DNA from: Spiroplasma chrysopicola DF-1
Lineage (GTDB): Bacteria; Bacillota_I; Bacilli_A; Mycoplasmatales; Mycoplasmataceae
DNA length: 64,000 bases
NCBI RefSeq assembly: GCF_000400935.1
Contig: NC_021280.1
Location: 372,001 to 436,000 of the forward strand
Direction: 5' to 3'
Shown here: in pieces, positions 8,824-19,079 of the stretch
Layout: every line of letters starts with the position of its first letter
Position numbering within the stretch: the first letter of the stretch is position 1
Made by a program: the position numbers and the translations under genes
The notes under the pieces: generated by a model
The model's input: the letters and a program-made list of their open reading frames with translations, nothing else
Told to the model about the DNA's origin: nothing
Databases searched by the model: none

Positions 8824-9118
8824 ATGATGTATCAAACAACAATGTCGGCATTGATGTTTTTATCAATAGTTTTAGTAATTTATGAAATTATTGTTTTTGT
8901 TAAATGAAATAAATACTGCCAAAAAATCTGATCAAAATACTTTCAAAAATGAATTAATAGTAAACCTGAATTAAAAAAAATAAATTCAAAAGTTAGATGA
9001 AGAACAAATTTACAAAGTTAAAAGAGAAATAAAAATTAGATTAATTTTTAATTTGATAGTATTAGTAATTGCGATAATTGGAGTTATAGTTTTTGGAGTG
9101 TTAAGTTTCAATGGATAA
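8824..9118 (+). pseudogene. Frameshifted small membrane protein
   Basis: ATG 8824 (AAAGGAT upstream) reads 65 residues to TAA 9019, with one membrane segment near residues 8-26. Shifting one base in the A-rich stretch 8971-8990 restores L-D-E-E-Q-I-Y-K-V-K-R-E-I-K and a second membrane segment, ending at TAA 9116-9118, which overlaps the coupling-protein start at 9111. The intact form would be about 97 residues with two membrane spans. Such small membrane proteins often precede coupling proteins in conjugation clusters; function is otherwise unknown. Confidence 0.5.
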
Positions 9119-11384
9119 TCAAGAAAAAAAGAAATTTTGGAATAAACCTAGAAAAGATTTTTTGATTAATTCCATTGTAATTTTTCCCTTTGTAATATTA
9201 ATTGGAGTAATAATTATTCCATTTTTGAAAATATTAAAGATGGAAGGATTTAAATTACTCAAATATTTTGATTTTTTATGATCGTTTATTAGAATAAATC
9301 CGATTTTTATAACTTTATTATGTTTAATTTTACCCACTATTTTTTGAATTATTACTTTTACGATTATTTTATTTAAAAAGGAATTAGAAAAAGTTTATAT
9401 TAAAGAAACCAATTCAATTGAATATGGTGCGGCAAAGTGGATTGTTAATGAATTAAAAGAAAAGGAAAAAATAGAATCGTTCAATGAACTATATCCTAAT
9501 CATAGTCTTACAAATTCAGAGCAACCTGGTTGAGAAACAAGATTTATTAAAAACAAAAATGAGTTAGTTTTTAACATTCGAGATAATACGCATGCCGTTT
9601 GTTTAGGAGCAAGAAATTCCGGAAAGTTTCAAAAAATCGTAATGCTTTCAACAATTTATAATGCAAATTTGGCTTCTAAAAAACAACCGTGTATGATTTT
9701 TACTGATCCAAAAGGGGAATTATATCAAAATCTTTCTAAACCATTGCAAGAAAAGGGTTATGAATTTTTAACTCTGAATTTGAGAGATGCAAAATTATCA
9801 TCATCTTGGAACCCGTTAGCTATTGTATTCAAATATTATTATGATTCAGTTACAATACACCAAGAAATTTAAATAGTAAAATTAAATAACTTAGAAGAGT
9901 TAAAAGAAAAATTGAAAGATATTAAGTGTTATGATCATGAAGAAAGTTTTTGTTATGATTGTTTAAATTTATTAAAAGAAAAGGGTCAAATCGCTCTGTT
10001 TGAAAAGATGTGATTTAAAAAAGTAAGCAAAGCAGAGTTGCTTTGTGAAACAATGAAACGAGAATTAAAATCTTTTGCTATTGAAGAAATTAATGATTTA
10101 GTTTTAACAATTTGACCGTTAAAAGGCAGCGATAATGATCACTTTTCTACAATGGCCGGAAGCATTGCTAAATGCTTGATGTTAGGAATGTTAGAAATAT
10201 TGGATAAAGACCCCAATGAATTGACATTAGAAATGTTTAATTTACCAACTATTGGAATTTTAGCCGCTGACCGCCAAAAAATGAAACAATGGCATAATTC
10301 CTTATCTTTAAAATCAATGGCCCGAATAGTAGGCTCAAATGCATTAAAAACAGGAGATAAAGAACTGGGTTCTATTCTTTCAACTTTAGATCGAGGCTTA
10401 CAAATTTATCAAGATATCAGAATTCATACTATTGTCTGTAAAAATGATATTAATTTATTTACATTTACTGATAAACCAAAAGCTTTGTTTTTAATTGTAC
10501 CTGATGAAAAAACTAACCACCATATTCTGGCCAGTTTATTTGTTTCGCAGTTGTACAAAGCAAATGTTTTAGTTGCAAATTCACAATCTGATAAACGTTT
10601 GCCAAGAGACATCCAATTATATTTAGATGAATTTGGGAACATGCCAATGATTCCAAACTTTCAAGGATTCGTAACGGTTGCTCGTAGCCGGGGAATGTTT
10701 TTCTTACTTATTCTACAAGATTTTTTACAATTAGATCAAAAATATGGCAAAGAAAATGGGGGAATTATTCGTTCTAACTGTAACTTAAACATTTATATTC
10801 AAACAAATGATACACAAACAGCCGAAATGTATTCAAAAATGCTGGGGGACCAAACAGTAGAAGTTGTTAGTTACACAACTAGTCGCGATCCAAAAACAAA
10901 GAAAATTATTAAAAATCCCCCACAAACAAGGTTAGAAGGAATGCCATTAATTAAAGCCGGGGATTTAATGAAACTTAAAAACCCTTATGGAATAATATTT
11001 AGTTCCAAAGAAAACCCCGGATTAGTTTATATGGAATCAGCCTGAAAATTTGCGAAGGAATTTAATTTAGGAAAAGAGCGAAAAGAAAAAGAAATCAATA
11101 CTGTTGATTTCTTGAATGATTACTTCTTTAATTTATTTTCATATGTTCCCGGTAAAAACAATATTGATGTTGATATTTTGGTAAAACAAGAAACCGAAAG
11201 AGAAATTTCTCAAAACAAAGACAAAGAAAATTTACCAAATATTACAAGTTTACTGGCTAAAGCACCAAGTGAAAGAACACCAGAAGAACGTGAAATTGTC
11301 GCCAAATATCGCAACATTCAAACCAAAATAAACAAGGAAGAGAACAAAAATTTAATAAATAAAAGTAAGCAAGATTTGAAATAA
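9111..11384 (+). pseudogene. traG: VirD4/TraG-type conjugation coupling protein, broken by an in-frame stop
   Basis: Code 4 reading gives 757 codons with a single internal TAA at 9870-9872. Two N-terminal membrane spans precede the ATPase core. Coupling-protein landmarks are F-T-D-P-K-G-E-L-Y-Q-N-L, the Y-L-D-E-F-G-N-M-P Walker B region and V-A-R-S-R-G-M-F-F-L-L-I-L-Q-D. The Walker A motif reads G-A-R-N-S-G-K-F (residues 166-173), with Phe in place of the essential Thr/Ser, so ATP binding is probably lost. Active homologues hand DNA to a type IV secretion channel; pSci plasmids of S. citri carry such a gene. The part after the stop (from about 10152) is long and open but has no Walker A. I judge it a decaying gene. 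Confidence 0.8.
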
Positions 11385-11400
11385 AATCTTGTTTTTATGT
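11370..11400 (+). terminator. Terminator after the coupling-protein gene; left arm of a 31-bp inverted repeat
   Basis: CAAGATTT (11370) pairs with AAATCTTG (11384-11391) around the loop GAAATA and is followed by TTTTTATGT. The whole 31-bp element occurs again in reverse at 13891-13921 with one mismatch, including the inverted loop. Confidence 0.75.
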
Positions 11401-11457
11401 GTAAAATAATTAAAAATTTAATAACTTTTAAACAATATAATTTATCAAACTTTTTCA

Positions 11458-11487
11458 TTTTTTTTTTTTTTTTAAACAACTTTGACA
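11458..11487 (+). promoter_or_regulatory. T16 run and TTGACA box upstream of lipoprotein gene
   Basis: Sixteen consecutive T (11458-11473) lie eight bases before a perfect TTGACA (11482-11487). A good -10 at 17-bp spacing is not seen; TATAAT at 11516-11521 is 28 bases away. This resembles the homopolymer region upstream of the other lipoprotein gene at 7075 and is a candidate for length-dependent expression. Confidence 0.45.
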
Positions 11488-11588
11488 AAATAAAAATATT
11501 TTATCTCTTTTTATTTATAATAATTATATCTCACAAAGGCAACATAAGTTTGTTTGAGATAATTTACGGAAAAAAGGAGAGTAGTAAC

Positions 11589-13856
11589 ATGAAAAAATTA
11601 TTAACAATTTTGAGTGTATTAACAATTACTACAACAGGGGCAAGTTCTGTTGTAGCATGTAGTGGTAAAGGACATGTGACTGATAATAAGAAAGAAGTTA
11701 GTCAAAAAATAAAAGAAGTTTTAAAAAAATATACTAAAGATAAACCTTTTAAATTAAGCCGAGAAGAAGGAAATAAAAAAGATCGCTTAATAAAAGAATT
11801 AAAAGCAACTTTAAGTTTAGGAAGCAATAGTAATATTGAAGTTTTGGACCAAGATTATCAGGAATCTAATCTTAAAGAAATTAACGATCAAAATGAAAAA
11901 GTTAAAGTTGAACCCGGGGTCGCAATGATCATTATTAAAATTAATAATAAAGAAGTTTATAAAGATAAAATATTTTGAACTACTTTGCAGAATGGAATTG
12001 TTCAAGAGGGTCTAGAACAGTTTAAAACAATGCAAGGTGAATTAGGAGGTATGGTAGTAAAACAAACAGGGAAAGTTACGAAAAAAATTAGTGATATTGA
12101 TGAAAACGATATTGAAAATTCCTTTAAAGCAAGGTTTAATAAAACTTTAAATTTCAAAGTTAATAAAATTACTTACCGACCAAGTTTACGATCTTTAAAA
12201 AATAGAACTTTAGATGATAAAACAATTAATTATGGAACAATCAATCTTGAGTGTTGAATAAATACAGAAAAATCAAAAACAATCATTTATGATGGAACAA
12301 TTAATTGAGTATCAGAATCAATTACTGATATTGTTAATGCTAATGATATTTTAAATAAAAAAGGAACAAGTTCAAATATTACTAATGTTGATTTACCATT
12401 TTCACTTCCAGTTTTTGGTACTATGACATTTGGAGGAATAACTGAGAAAATTTTACCAGCTCTACGATTACTAGGAGGAGTTAAAGAAAAAGTTGCTAAA
12501 GTTTATGAGTCAATTGGAAATCCAACTTTTGAAAAAAATTGAAAAGAATTCTTAGATTGAATTATATTATTATTATCAAAAAAGGATGAATCAGCAAAAG
12601 AAATATTAAATAAAAATGTAAATGATTGTTTACCTGATGATGCAAAAAAACTAATTGATATTAGTGGAACAGTTGGTGATTTATTAACAAATATGGCCCC
12701 AAGTTTAGTTAGTTTATTACATTGAGTATTAAATCATGATTTTGAAACTAATAATTTTATTTTAGAGTTATTGCAGTATCTACTTTCCAGTGTTGATCAA
12801 AATGTCCAAATTGGAATTAAAAAAACCTGAGGAGAAGATAGTTTATTATATAAAAATACTAAAACTAATTTAGATAGTTTAATTTATGAGTTATTAGTTG
12901 GTTACAAAGAAGGATCATCTGTTAAGATTATGATACTAGAACCACATATTTCTTTTTTTCCTGGTGTTATTCCTAAAGAACCTACAAAATATAATTTTAG
13001 TAATCCTGATTATCTATTTTCTGATAATGATAGATATAATGAAATTTTAGAAACAATTAAAAAATTAGAAAGTGAAAAAAAGACTTTATCTAAAACAATT
13101 TCAGATAAAACAGAAGAGTATGTCAATAATGATAGTAATTATATTGAAATAAAGACTAAAATTTCAGAATTTGACCAGGAACTAAAAAATCTAAAGGAAA
13201 ATGATCCTAAATATAAAAATGTAAGGAATGAAATTAGAAAACTAAAATTAGAACTATTTAAAAGAAAAGCGCAGTTGGGCAGTATTTTTTCTGAAACATC
13301 TGAAGTTTTAGAAATTCAGTCAAAAATTAGTATTATAGAAGACAATATTAGTAAAAAAGAGGATTTATTACCATCTTTTATTGGATTTAATGTAACTAAA
13401 ATAATGACATCTATTTTAAATAAACTAAGTAATTTTAATCCTGATGGAGAAAATATATTTGAAATAATTGATAGAAATGTTCTGGCAAATATTTCTTTAT
13501 CATCTACATTAACGTTAGCTTCAGAATTTGTAATTAGTCCATTATTATGGAATAAAATAGGGAATGACATTTTTTCTTCATTGGGAGTAAAACCATCGAA
13601 AGAAATTAAAGTAAGATTAACATCTGGTAATGCAAAAATAATGCTAAAAAATAAGAATGGGGTTTGAGAAGATTTAAAAGATATGTTTAATGGAAAAGCA
13701 AACCCTGATTTAAGTCAATTTATGACAGCTAAAGACTTTAAGATTCATTTAAGTAATTTACAATTTGAATTAAATTCAACTGTTGATGAAGATATTTCTT
13801 TAACTACCTCAGATAATTTATCATTTGATATTGTTTTTTCTGATCAAAAAAATTAA
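11589..13856 (+). CDS. Large lipoprotein with central coiled coil
   Basis: A 755-residue lipoprotein with a signal of the island type (M-K-K-L-L-T-I-L-S-V then S-S-V-V-A-C-S-G). It is read through ten or more TGA codons. Residues about 475-605 are rich in K, E and heptad-like hydrophobics (L-E-S-E-K-K-T-L-S-K-T-I and L-K-L-E-L-F-K-R-K) and should form a coiled coil. The rest is not recognised. Start at ATG 11589 follows AAAGGAGAG. It sits alone between two inverted copies of the same terminator, on an island with conjugation remnants; plasmid-borne surface lipoproteins of Spiroplasma are often adhesins, but nothing here proves that role. Confidence 0.75.
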
Positions 13857-13890
13857 TAGTTTAATTTGCTGTTAATAGAATAAATTAGTA

Positions 13891-13930
13891 ACATAAAAAC
13901 AAGATTTTATTTCAAATCTCGTTTTTATGT
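13891..13930. terminator. Terminator of the large lipoprotein gene; right arm of the 31-bp inverted repeat
   Basis: ACATAAAAACAAGATTT pairs with AAATCTCGTTTTTATGT around the loop TATTTC. It is symmetric enough to work on both strands. Compared with 11370-11400 the loop is inverted. Confidence 0.7.
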
Positions 13931-14048
13931 TTAAACTATTTTTATGTATGTAATTAATAAAATAAAAATATAATATAATTTATTACAAATATTTTATCAA
14001 TTATTTGGTAGTGAGTGGTAGGGTAATTATGTAGGAAAGGTGTTTAAT

Positions 14049-14504
14049 ATGAAAAAGTTATTATGATTTTTTACAGCTATTGGAATTATTACAACATCTT
14101 CAACTGTAGTTGCATGTGGGTCACCCATAGACCCACTAAAAGGGCACTATTTTGTAGATAGAAATAAAGTTTTATTTAATAAGTATGAATTTCAATTGGA
14201 TGAAGACTGTATTTATGCAACACTAATTTTAGGAATGCCACCAGGTAGAGTACCACCAATAACAGCATTTAATTCCTATTTCAAAATAAATAATGATAAA
14301 TTTATTCATTATTTAAAAGTTAACGAAGAATTGCCTGTTCAAGATAAATATGATAATTTGGTTTATCATTTTACAATAGTTCGAAATTTTGACGAAACAG
14401 AACCTCTTGAAAAAAAATTAGAATGTACTTTTAGTTTTGAATTAAATAATGAGTTTTTTACTTGAAATAATCTTAAGACTAAAATAACTATTTTGCCCAA
14501 ATAA
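14049..14504 (+). CDS. Small lipoprotein
   Basis: A 151-residue protein with a lipoprotein signal (M-K-K-L-L-W-F-F-T-A-I then T-V-V-A-C-G-S, lipid Cys near residue 23). The body of about 125 residues is not recognised; the end is beta-rich in appearance (E-C-T-F-S-F-E-L). Start ATG 14049 has GGAAAGG upstream. Third lipoprotein of the island, followed by the second copy of the 53-bp terminator element. Probably a surface protein; function unknown. Confidence 0.7.
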
Positions 14505-14552
14505 AATTTAGAAAATTAAAGATTTTTGTTATATAGTATTGTGTAGATAGCT

Positions 14553-14605
14553 AATGACACATGCTACGATTTTTATCGTATGCATGTGTTCTTTTATTTG
14601 GTAAA
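14553..14605 (+). terminator. Repeated terminator element, copy 2
   Basis: Identical to 8741-8793 except for one T-to-C change in the T run. The hairpin ACACATG...CATGTGT would end transcription of the small lipoprotein gene. Confidence 0.75.
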
Positions 14606-14632
14606 AGATAAATTTAATAAAGGTAAATAAAT

Positions 14633-14914
14633 ATGTTAGAAGTATTTCGTGATTATTTAAAATTATCGAAAAGAGGGCGAAATTATGTTGCAATTTGTCC
14701 TTTTCATAGTGATTCACATCCTAGTTTATCAGTATCGGTAGAAAAACAAGTTTGGCGTTGTTTTGTGTGCAATGTTGAGGGATTAGTTGAATATTTTGTT
14801 GCTAAGATTGAAAATCTTTCAATTAATGAAGCTAAGCAATTAATTGCAACGAAATATAATTTAGATCAGCAGCAGGTAATTATACAACCAAAATTCATTA
14901 CGTTATTTTTTTAA
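14633..14914 (+). CDS. CHC2 zinc-finger domain of a DnaG-type primase (truncated)
   Basis: A 93-residue frame whose first 60 residues are a primase zinc-binding domain: C-P-F-H at residues 22-25 (C22, H25), then S-H-P-S-L-S-V, and W-R-C-F-V-C-N (C41, C44), the C-x2-H-x15-C-x2-C pattern. In primases this domain reads the single-stranded template. The TOPRIM catalytic domain is missing. After residue 80 the frame degenerates; the next frame contains E-S-K-K-G-K-N-I-L-L-D-F-L, which resembles the primase segment following the zinc finger, so this is likely the head of a broken plasmid or phage primase. The genome must have its own dnaG elsewhere. Confidence 0.65.
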   Translation: MLEVFRDYLKLSKRGRNYVAICPFHSDSHPSLSVSVEKQVWRCFVCNVEGLVEYFVAKIENLSINEAKQLIATKYNLDQQQVIIQPKFITLFF

Positions 14915-14952
14915 ATACCATTATTGAAAGTAAAAAAGGGAAAAATATTTTA

Positions 14953-15695
14953 TTGGATTTTTTACAAAGTGATATTAATGAAGTTCTAAATCAAGAAAGA
15001 AAAAAATTAGAAGACAAAATTCTTTTTTTGGAAGACAGATTAAGAGAAGAACAAAATAATAATATGAAAATGAGATTAACAAACAGCAAAATTATAGGAC
15101 AAAATTTGGAAAATGAAATGAGGGCGAATTTAGTTGAATTATATCCTTGAGATACAATTTCAACTATTGATAAAGCAGGAAAAAAGCAGATTTATTGCAA
15201 GTAATTAAAGACAGTAAATTAAATTCAAAAGAAATTGGAAAAATAATTTATGAATTTAAAAATACAATAGGATGAAATAAAAGTTGAGAACTTAAATTAG
15301 CAGAAGACATGAAAGAAACAAATTCTGATTATGCTATTCTTTGTGCTACTTCATTTAATAAAGAATATCCTAATAGTTATTTTGTTATTTCGAATTTTAA
15401 TAATAGATTTTTTTTAACTAGCCATGAGAATGTGGCACTGGTTTTTCAGTTAATAAGAAAATTAATTGAAATAGAAAATAATTATAAATTGATTAATTTA
15501 AATAATAATTCTAAATTTGAAGAATGGAGAAAAATTAAAATACTTATTATCCATTCTGAATTATTTCATATTTTTAAAAAAACAAAAGACACTATAGAAA
15601 TTATGCTTTCTAGTACTAAGAGTGTCCAAGATAATATTTTTAAATCTGAAAATATAATTTTTAATGAAATTTTAGAAAAACTTAAAGTAGATTAA
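14953..15695 (+). pseudogene. DUF2130-like protein, frameshifted
   Basis: The first frame (from about 14911, with TTG 14953 as a nominal start) has a coiled coil (L-E-D-K-I-L-F-L-E-D-R-L-R-E-E) and N-S-K-I-I-G-Q-N-L-E-N-E, the typical entry of the DUF2130 domain, ending at TAA 15213. Adding one base to the A run at 15181-15185 joins it to K-A-D-L-L-Q-V-I-K-D and the E-F-K-N-T-x-G-W-N-K-S-W core, which continues to TAA 15695. DUF2130 proteins are nuclease-fold-like proteins of uncertain role; that link is from memory. A single -1 shift in a homopolymer could also be a sequence error. Confidence 0.55.
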
Positions 15696-15751
15696 TTTTT
15701 TTAATTTAATTAATTAGAATTTAGTAATTAATAAATGGAAAGGATAATTAT

Positions 15752-15937
15752 ATGCATAATAATAAGAAAAATATTATTTTAATTTATTCATCAAAATAGT
15801 GATCTAAAATATGAATTCAACGTGTAATTAATAAATTATCTAAAAAGTTTAAATTTAATTTAGAAGAACCTACTGATTATGCTGAAATATTAAAATCTAG
15901 AGCCTATTCTTTAGAAAAAAAGATTTTAGAAGACTAG
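15752..15937 (+). pseudogene. Short remnant with in-frame TAG
   Basis: ATG 15752 with GGAAAGG upstream reads 15 codons, meets TAG 15797 and stays open in the same frame to TAG 15935 (62 codons in total). The product would be basic at first (W-I-Q-R-V-I-N-K-L-S-K-K-F-K). No family recognised. Last trace of coding sequence in the island; 15938-16169 shows nothing but AT-rich DNA. Confidence 0.35.
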
Positions 15938-16169
15938 CAATAAAAAAATGGAAGTTAAAAATAGTGACTATACAAAAATTAGAAAAATTTTATCACATTT
16001 TGCTTTTTTCATACTTCATGGAATTTTAACATTATAAAATTATTATTTTGTAAAAAAATATTCTTATATATTTTTGAAGTATTAAAAAAATTGTTAAAAT
16101 ACAAAAAAAGTTAATTAATTTTATATTTAATAATATTAAAAATATATATTGTAATTTGAAATTATTTTC

Positions 16170-16197
16170 TTGTTTTTCCTAAACAATTCATTATAAT
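16170..16197 (+). promoter_or_regulatory. Promoter of valS-trmFO
   Basis: TTGTTT (16170-16175) and TATAAT (16192-16197) are separated by 16 bp, just upstream of the T-box leader. Confidence 0.65.
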
Positions 16198-16205
16198 TAA
16201 AATGA

Positions 16206-16409
16206 CAAGATTAGAGGAGTAATTACTATAAATAGTTTACAGAGAGTTAATGGTTGCTGAAAAATTAACCTATTTATGTAATGAAGGTTGCTAATCTGAT
16301 AATTTAATATCTTAAATTAAGATAATAAAATTTTTATTTTATTAAAATCAGGATGGTACCGTAGTTATGCAAATAATTGCTCCTATTATTTTTTAATAGG
16401 AGTTTTTTA
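16206..16409 (+). ncRNA. T-box riboswitch controlling valS
   Basis: Leader with stem I start A-G-A-G-A-G (16241), a specifier region containing GTT (16287-16289, a Val codon), the T-box AGGATGGTACCGTAG (about 16360-16374) with the acceptor-binding TGGT, and a terminator CTCCTATTA (16380-16388) / TAATAGGAG (16394-16402) plus T6. TGGT pairs with the ACCA end of tRNA-Val, whose discriminator is A in the tRNA at 56702. Uncharged tRNA-Val should stabilise the antiterminator and switch on valS-trmFO. Confidence 0.88.
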
Positions 16410-16431
16410 TTTAGAAAGGAAAAACAGTAAA

Positions 16432-19077
16432 ATGAAAAAAGAATTAGCTAAAAAATATGATCCCCAAAATGTTGAACAAGATAAATACCAAACATGAGTT
16501 GACAAAGGTTATTTTACAGCAAAAATAACAAAAGATAACCCAGCGTTTAGTATTGTTATCCCACCCCCAAATGTAACAGGAAAATTACATTTAGGTCATG
16601 CCTGAGATACAAGTTTACAAGACTTAATTATTCGTTATAAAAAATTAAATGGGTATGATACCTTATATTTACCAGGAATGGATCATGCCGGGATTGCGAC
16701 GCAAGCAAAAGTCGAAGAACGGTTAAGAACAACAAAAAATCAACTGCGCCATGATTTAGGTCGTGAAAAATTTATTGATCAAGTTTGAGAATGAAAAGAA
16801 GAATATGCTCAAATTATTCGGGATCAGTGAGCAAAATTAGGGTTAGCATTAGACTATTCAAAAGAGCAATTTACTTTAAATGATAACCTATCTGGCGCTG
16901 TCCAAAAAGTTTTTATTGATCTTTACGAAAAAGGGTTAATTTACCAAGGAAAAAAAATTATTTCATGAGATCCAAAACAAAAAACAGCGTTATCAAATAT
17001 TGAAGTAATTTACCAAGAACAAGTTGGCAAAATGTATTATTTTAAATACTTTTTGGCGAATAGTACAAATGAATTTTTATCAATTGCAACAACTCGTCCT
17101 GAAACAATGTTTGCCGATCAATGTGTTGTTGTTAATTCAACTGATGAACGTTACCAACAATATTGAAATCAACAAGTTATTAATCCAGCAAATGGGGAAT
17201 TAATCCCAGTCATCTGCGATGATTATGTTGAAAAAGATTTTGGAACGGGAGCAATGAAATGTACCCCAGCCCATGATGCTAATGACTTTGAAATTGGGAA
17301 GCGTCATAATTTAGCGATGCCAATTTGTATGAATTTAGACGGTACATTAAATGAAATGGCTGGTAAATACGAAGGCCAAGATCGTTTTACGGCTCGTACT
17401 AATCTGGTTAATGATTTAACGGCCCAAGATTTAGTTGTTAAAATTGAAAACCATGTTCACCAAGTTGGTTTTTCTGAACGTAGTGGGGTTGTTGTTGAAC
17501 CTTATTTATCAAAACAATGATTTGTTAAAATGGATTATTTTGCTGACAAAATTTTAAAATTCCAAAGTTCAAAAGATAAAATAAATTTCTTTCCACCCCG
17601 TTTTGATAAAACATTACAAACATGAATGGAAAATATCCAAGACTGATGCATTTCTCGCCAGTTATGATGAGGGCATCAAATTCCAGCGTGATATCACCGC
17701 GATGATGAAAGTAAAGTTTTTGTTGGAACAGAGCCACCTAACGAAACCGATTGATATCAAGATGAAGATGTTTTAGATACTTGATTTTCTTCAGCATTAT
17801 GACCATTCACAACATTAGGATGAAACTGAAACGAAGAATTATTTAACCATTATTTCCCAACTAATGTTTTAGTTACCGGTTATGATATTATTTTCTTCTG
17901 AGTTTCACGAATGATGTTCCAATCATTAGAGTTTACTAATAATAAACCATTTAATGATGTTTTAATTCATGGTTTAATTCGGGATGAAAAGGGTCAAAAA
18001 ATGAGTAAGTCATTAGGAAATGGGATTGATCCAATGGATGTTATTAGTGAATATGGCGCTGATACCTTACGTTATTTTTTAGTAACTAACAGTGCCCCCG
18101 GTCAAGACTTACGTTATTCAGAAGAAAAAATTAAAGCGGCTTGGAACTTTTTAAATAAATTATGAAATGCCGCGCGTTTTGTTGAAATGAATCGCCCAGC
18201 AGATTTTAAACTATTCCCTGACTATCAAAAAGAAATTAAACCAATTATCGAACATCACCAAGAATCAATTATTGATTGTTGAATTTTATCAGAGTTAACT
18301 TTAACAGTTAAAGCTGTGAAGGCAAATATGGAAAAATATGAGTTTGTGCTAGTAGCAAAAGACTTATATGATTTTATTTGAAACAAGTTTTGTTCATGAT
18401 ACATTGAATTAGCAAAAGTTAATTTAGGAAGTGATAATCAAGAAGTTATGATCGGAACGCAGCAAACTTTATTCTTTGTTTTAAAACAAATTATTATTAT
18501 GCTTCATCCTTTTGTACCTTTTATTACCGAGGAAATTTATCAAACCCTAAATTTAAAACCATCAATTATGCTCGAAGAATATCCAACTTTTGCTTTTACT
18601 TATCAAACTAATTTCTTAAATGAAGTGGTAAAGATTACTGGTTTAATTCGTGAATTGAGAACCCAATATCAAATTCCAAAAACGCAAGCATTAAGTTTAA
18701 TTATTAAAACCACTTTGGAACAAGAACAAGAATTATCAACAGCACTTGATAGTATTAATAAGTTTATTATTCGTTTAGTAAATAGTGAAATTACTAGCGT
18801 TGTAACATCATTTGGAGAAAGCAAAGAATACATTGCGGTTCCTTTAGAACATTACACACTTTATTTAAAAGCTGAAGGGGTTATTAATAATGAACTGGAA
18901 ACTACAAAAAGAACTGCCGAATTAGCCCGCTTAGAAAAAGAAATTGCTCGTAGTAAAAATATTTTAGAAAATGCTAATTTTTTAGCCAAAGCTAGCCCGG
19001 AAAAAATTAAAATTGAACAAGATAAATATAATGACTATTTAAAACAATATGCTAATTTAACCGCGGAGCAAGAGTAA
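16432..19077 (+). CDS. valS: Valyl-tRNA synthetase
   Basis: An 881-residue class I aminoacyl-tRNA synthetase that charges tRNA-Val. The HIGH motif is H-L-G-H-A in [14 protein letters not shown], and KMSKS appears as Q-K-M-S-K-S-L-G-N. The editing domain (T-T-R-P-E-T-M) and the C-terminal coiled-coil arm ([10 protein letters not shown]) are present, so it is full length. Many Trp are TGA. Start ATG 16432 with AGAAAGGA upstream. The T-box leader in front matches Val. trmFO follows after two bases, forming an operon of two tRNA-related genes. Confidence 0.97.
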
Positions 19078-19079
19078 GC

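Noticed and set aside
15938-16169. Possible gene between the island and valS
   Set aside because: No start with RBS and no open frame of useful length on either strand with TGA read as Trp.
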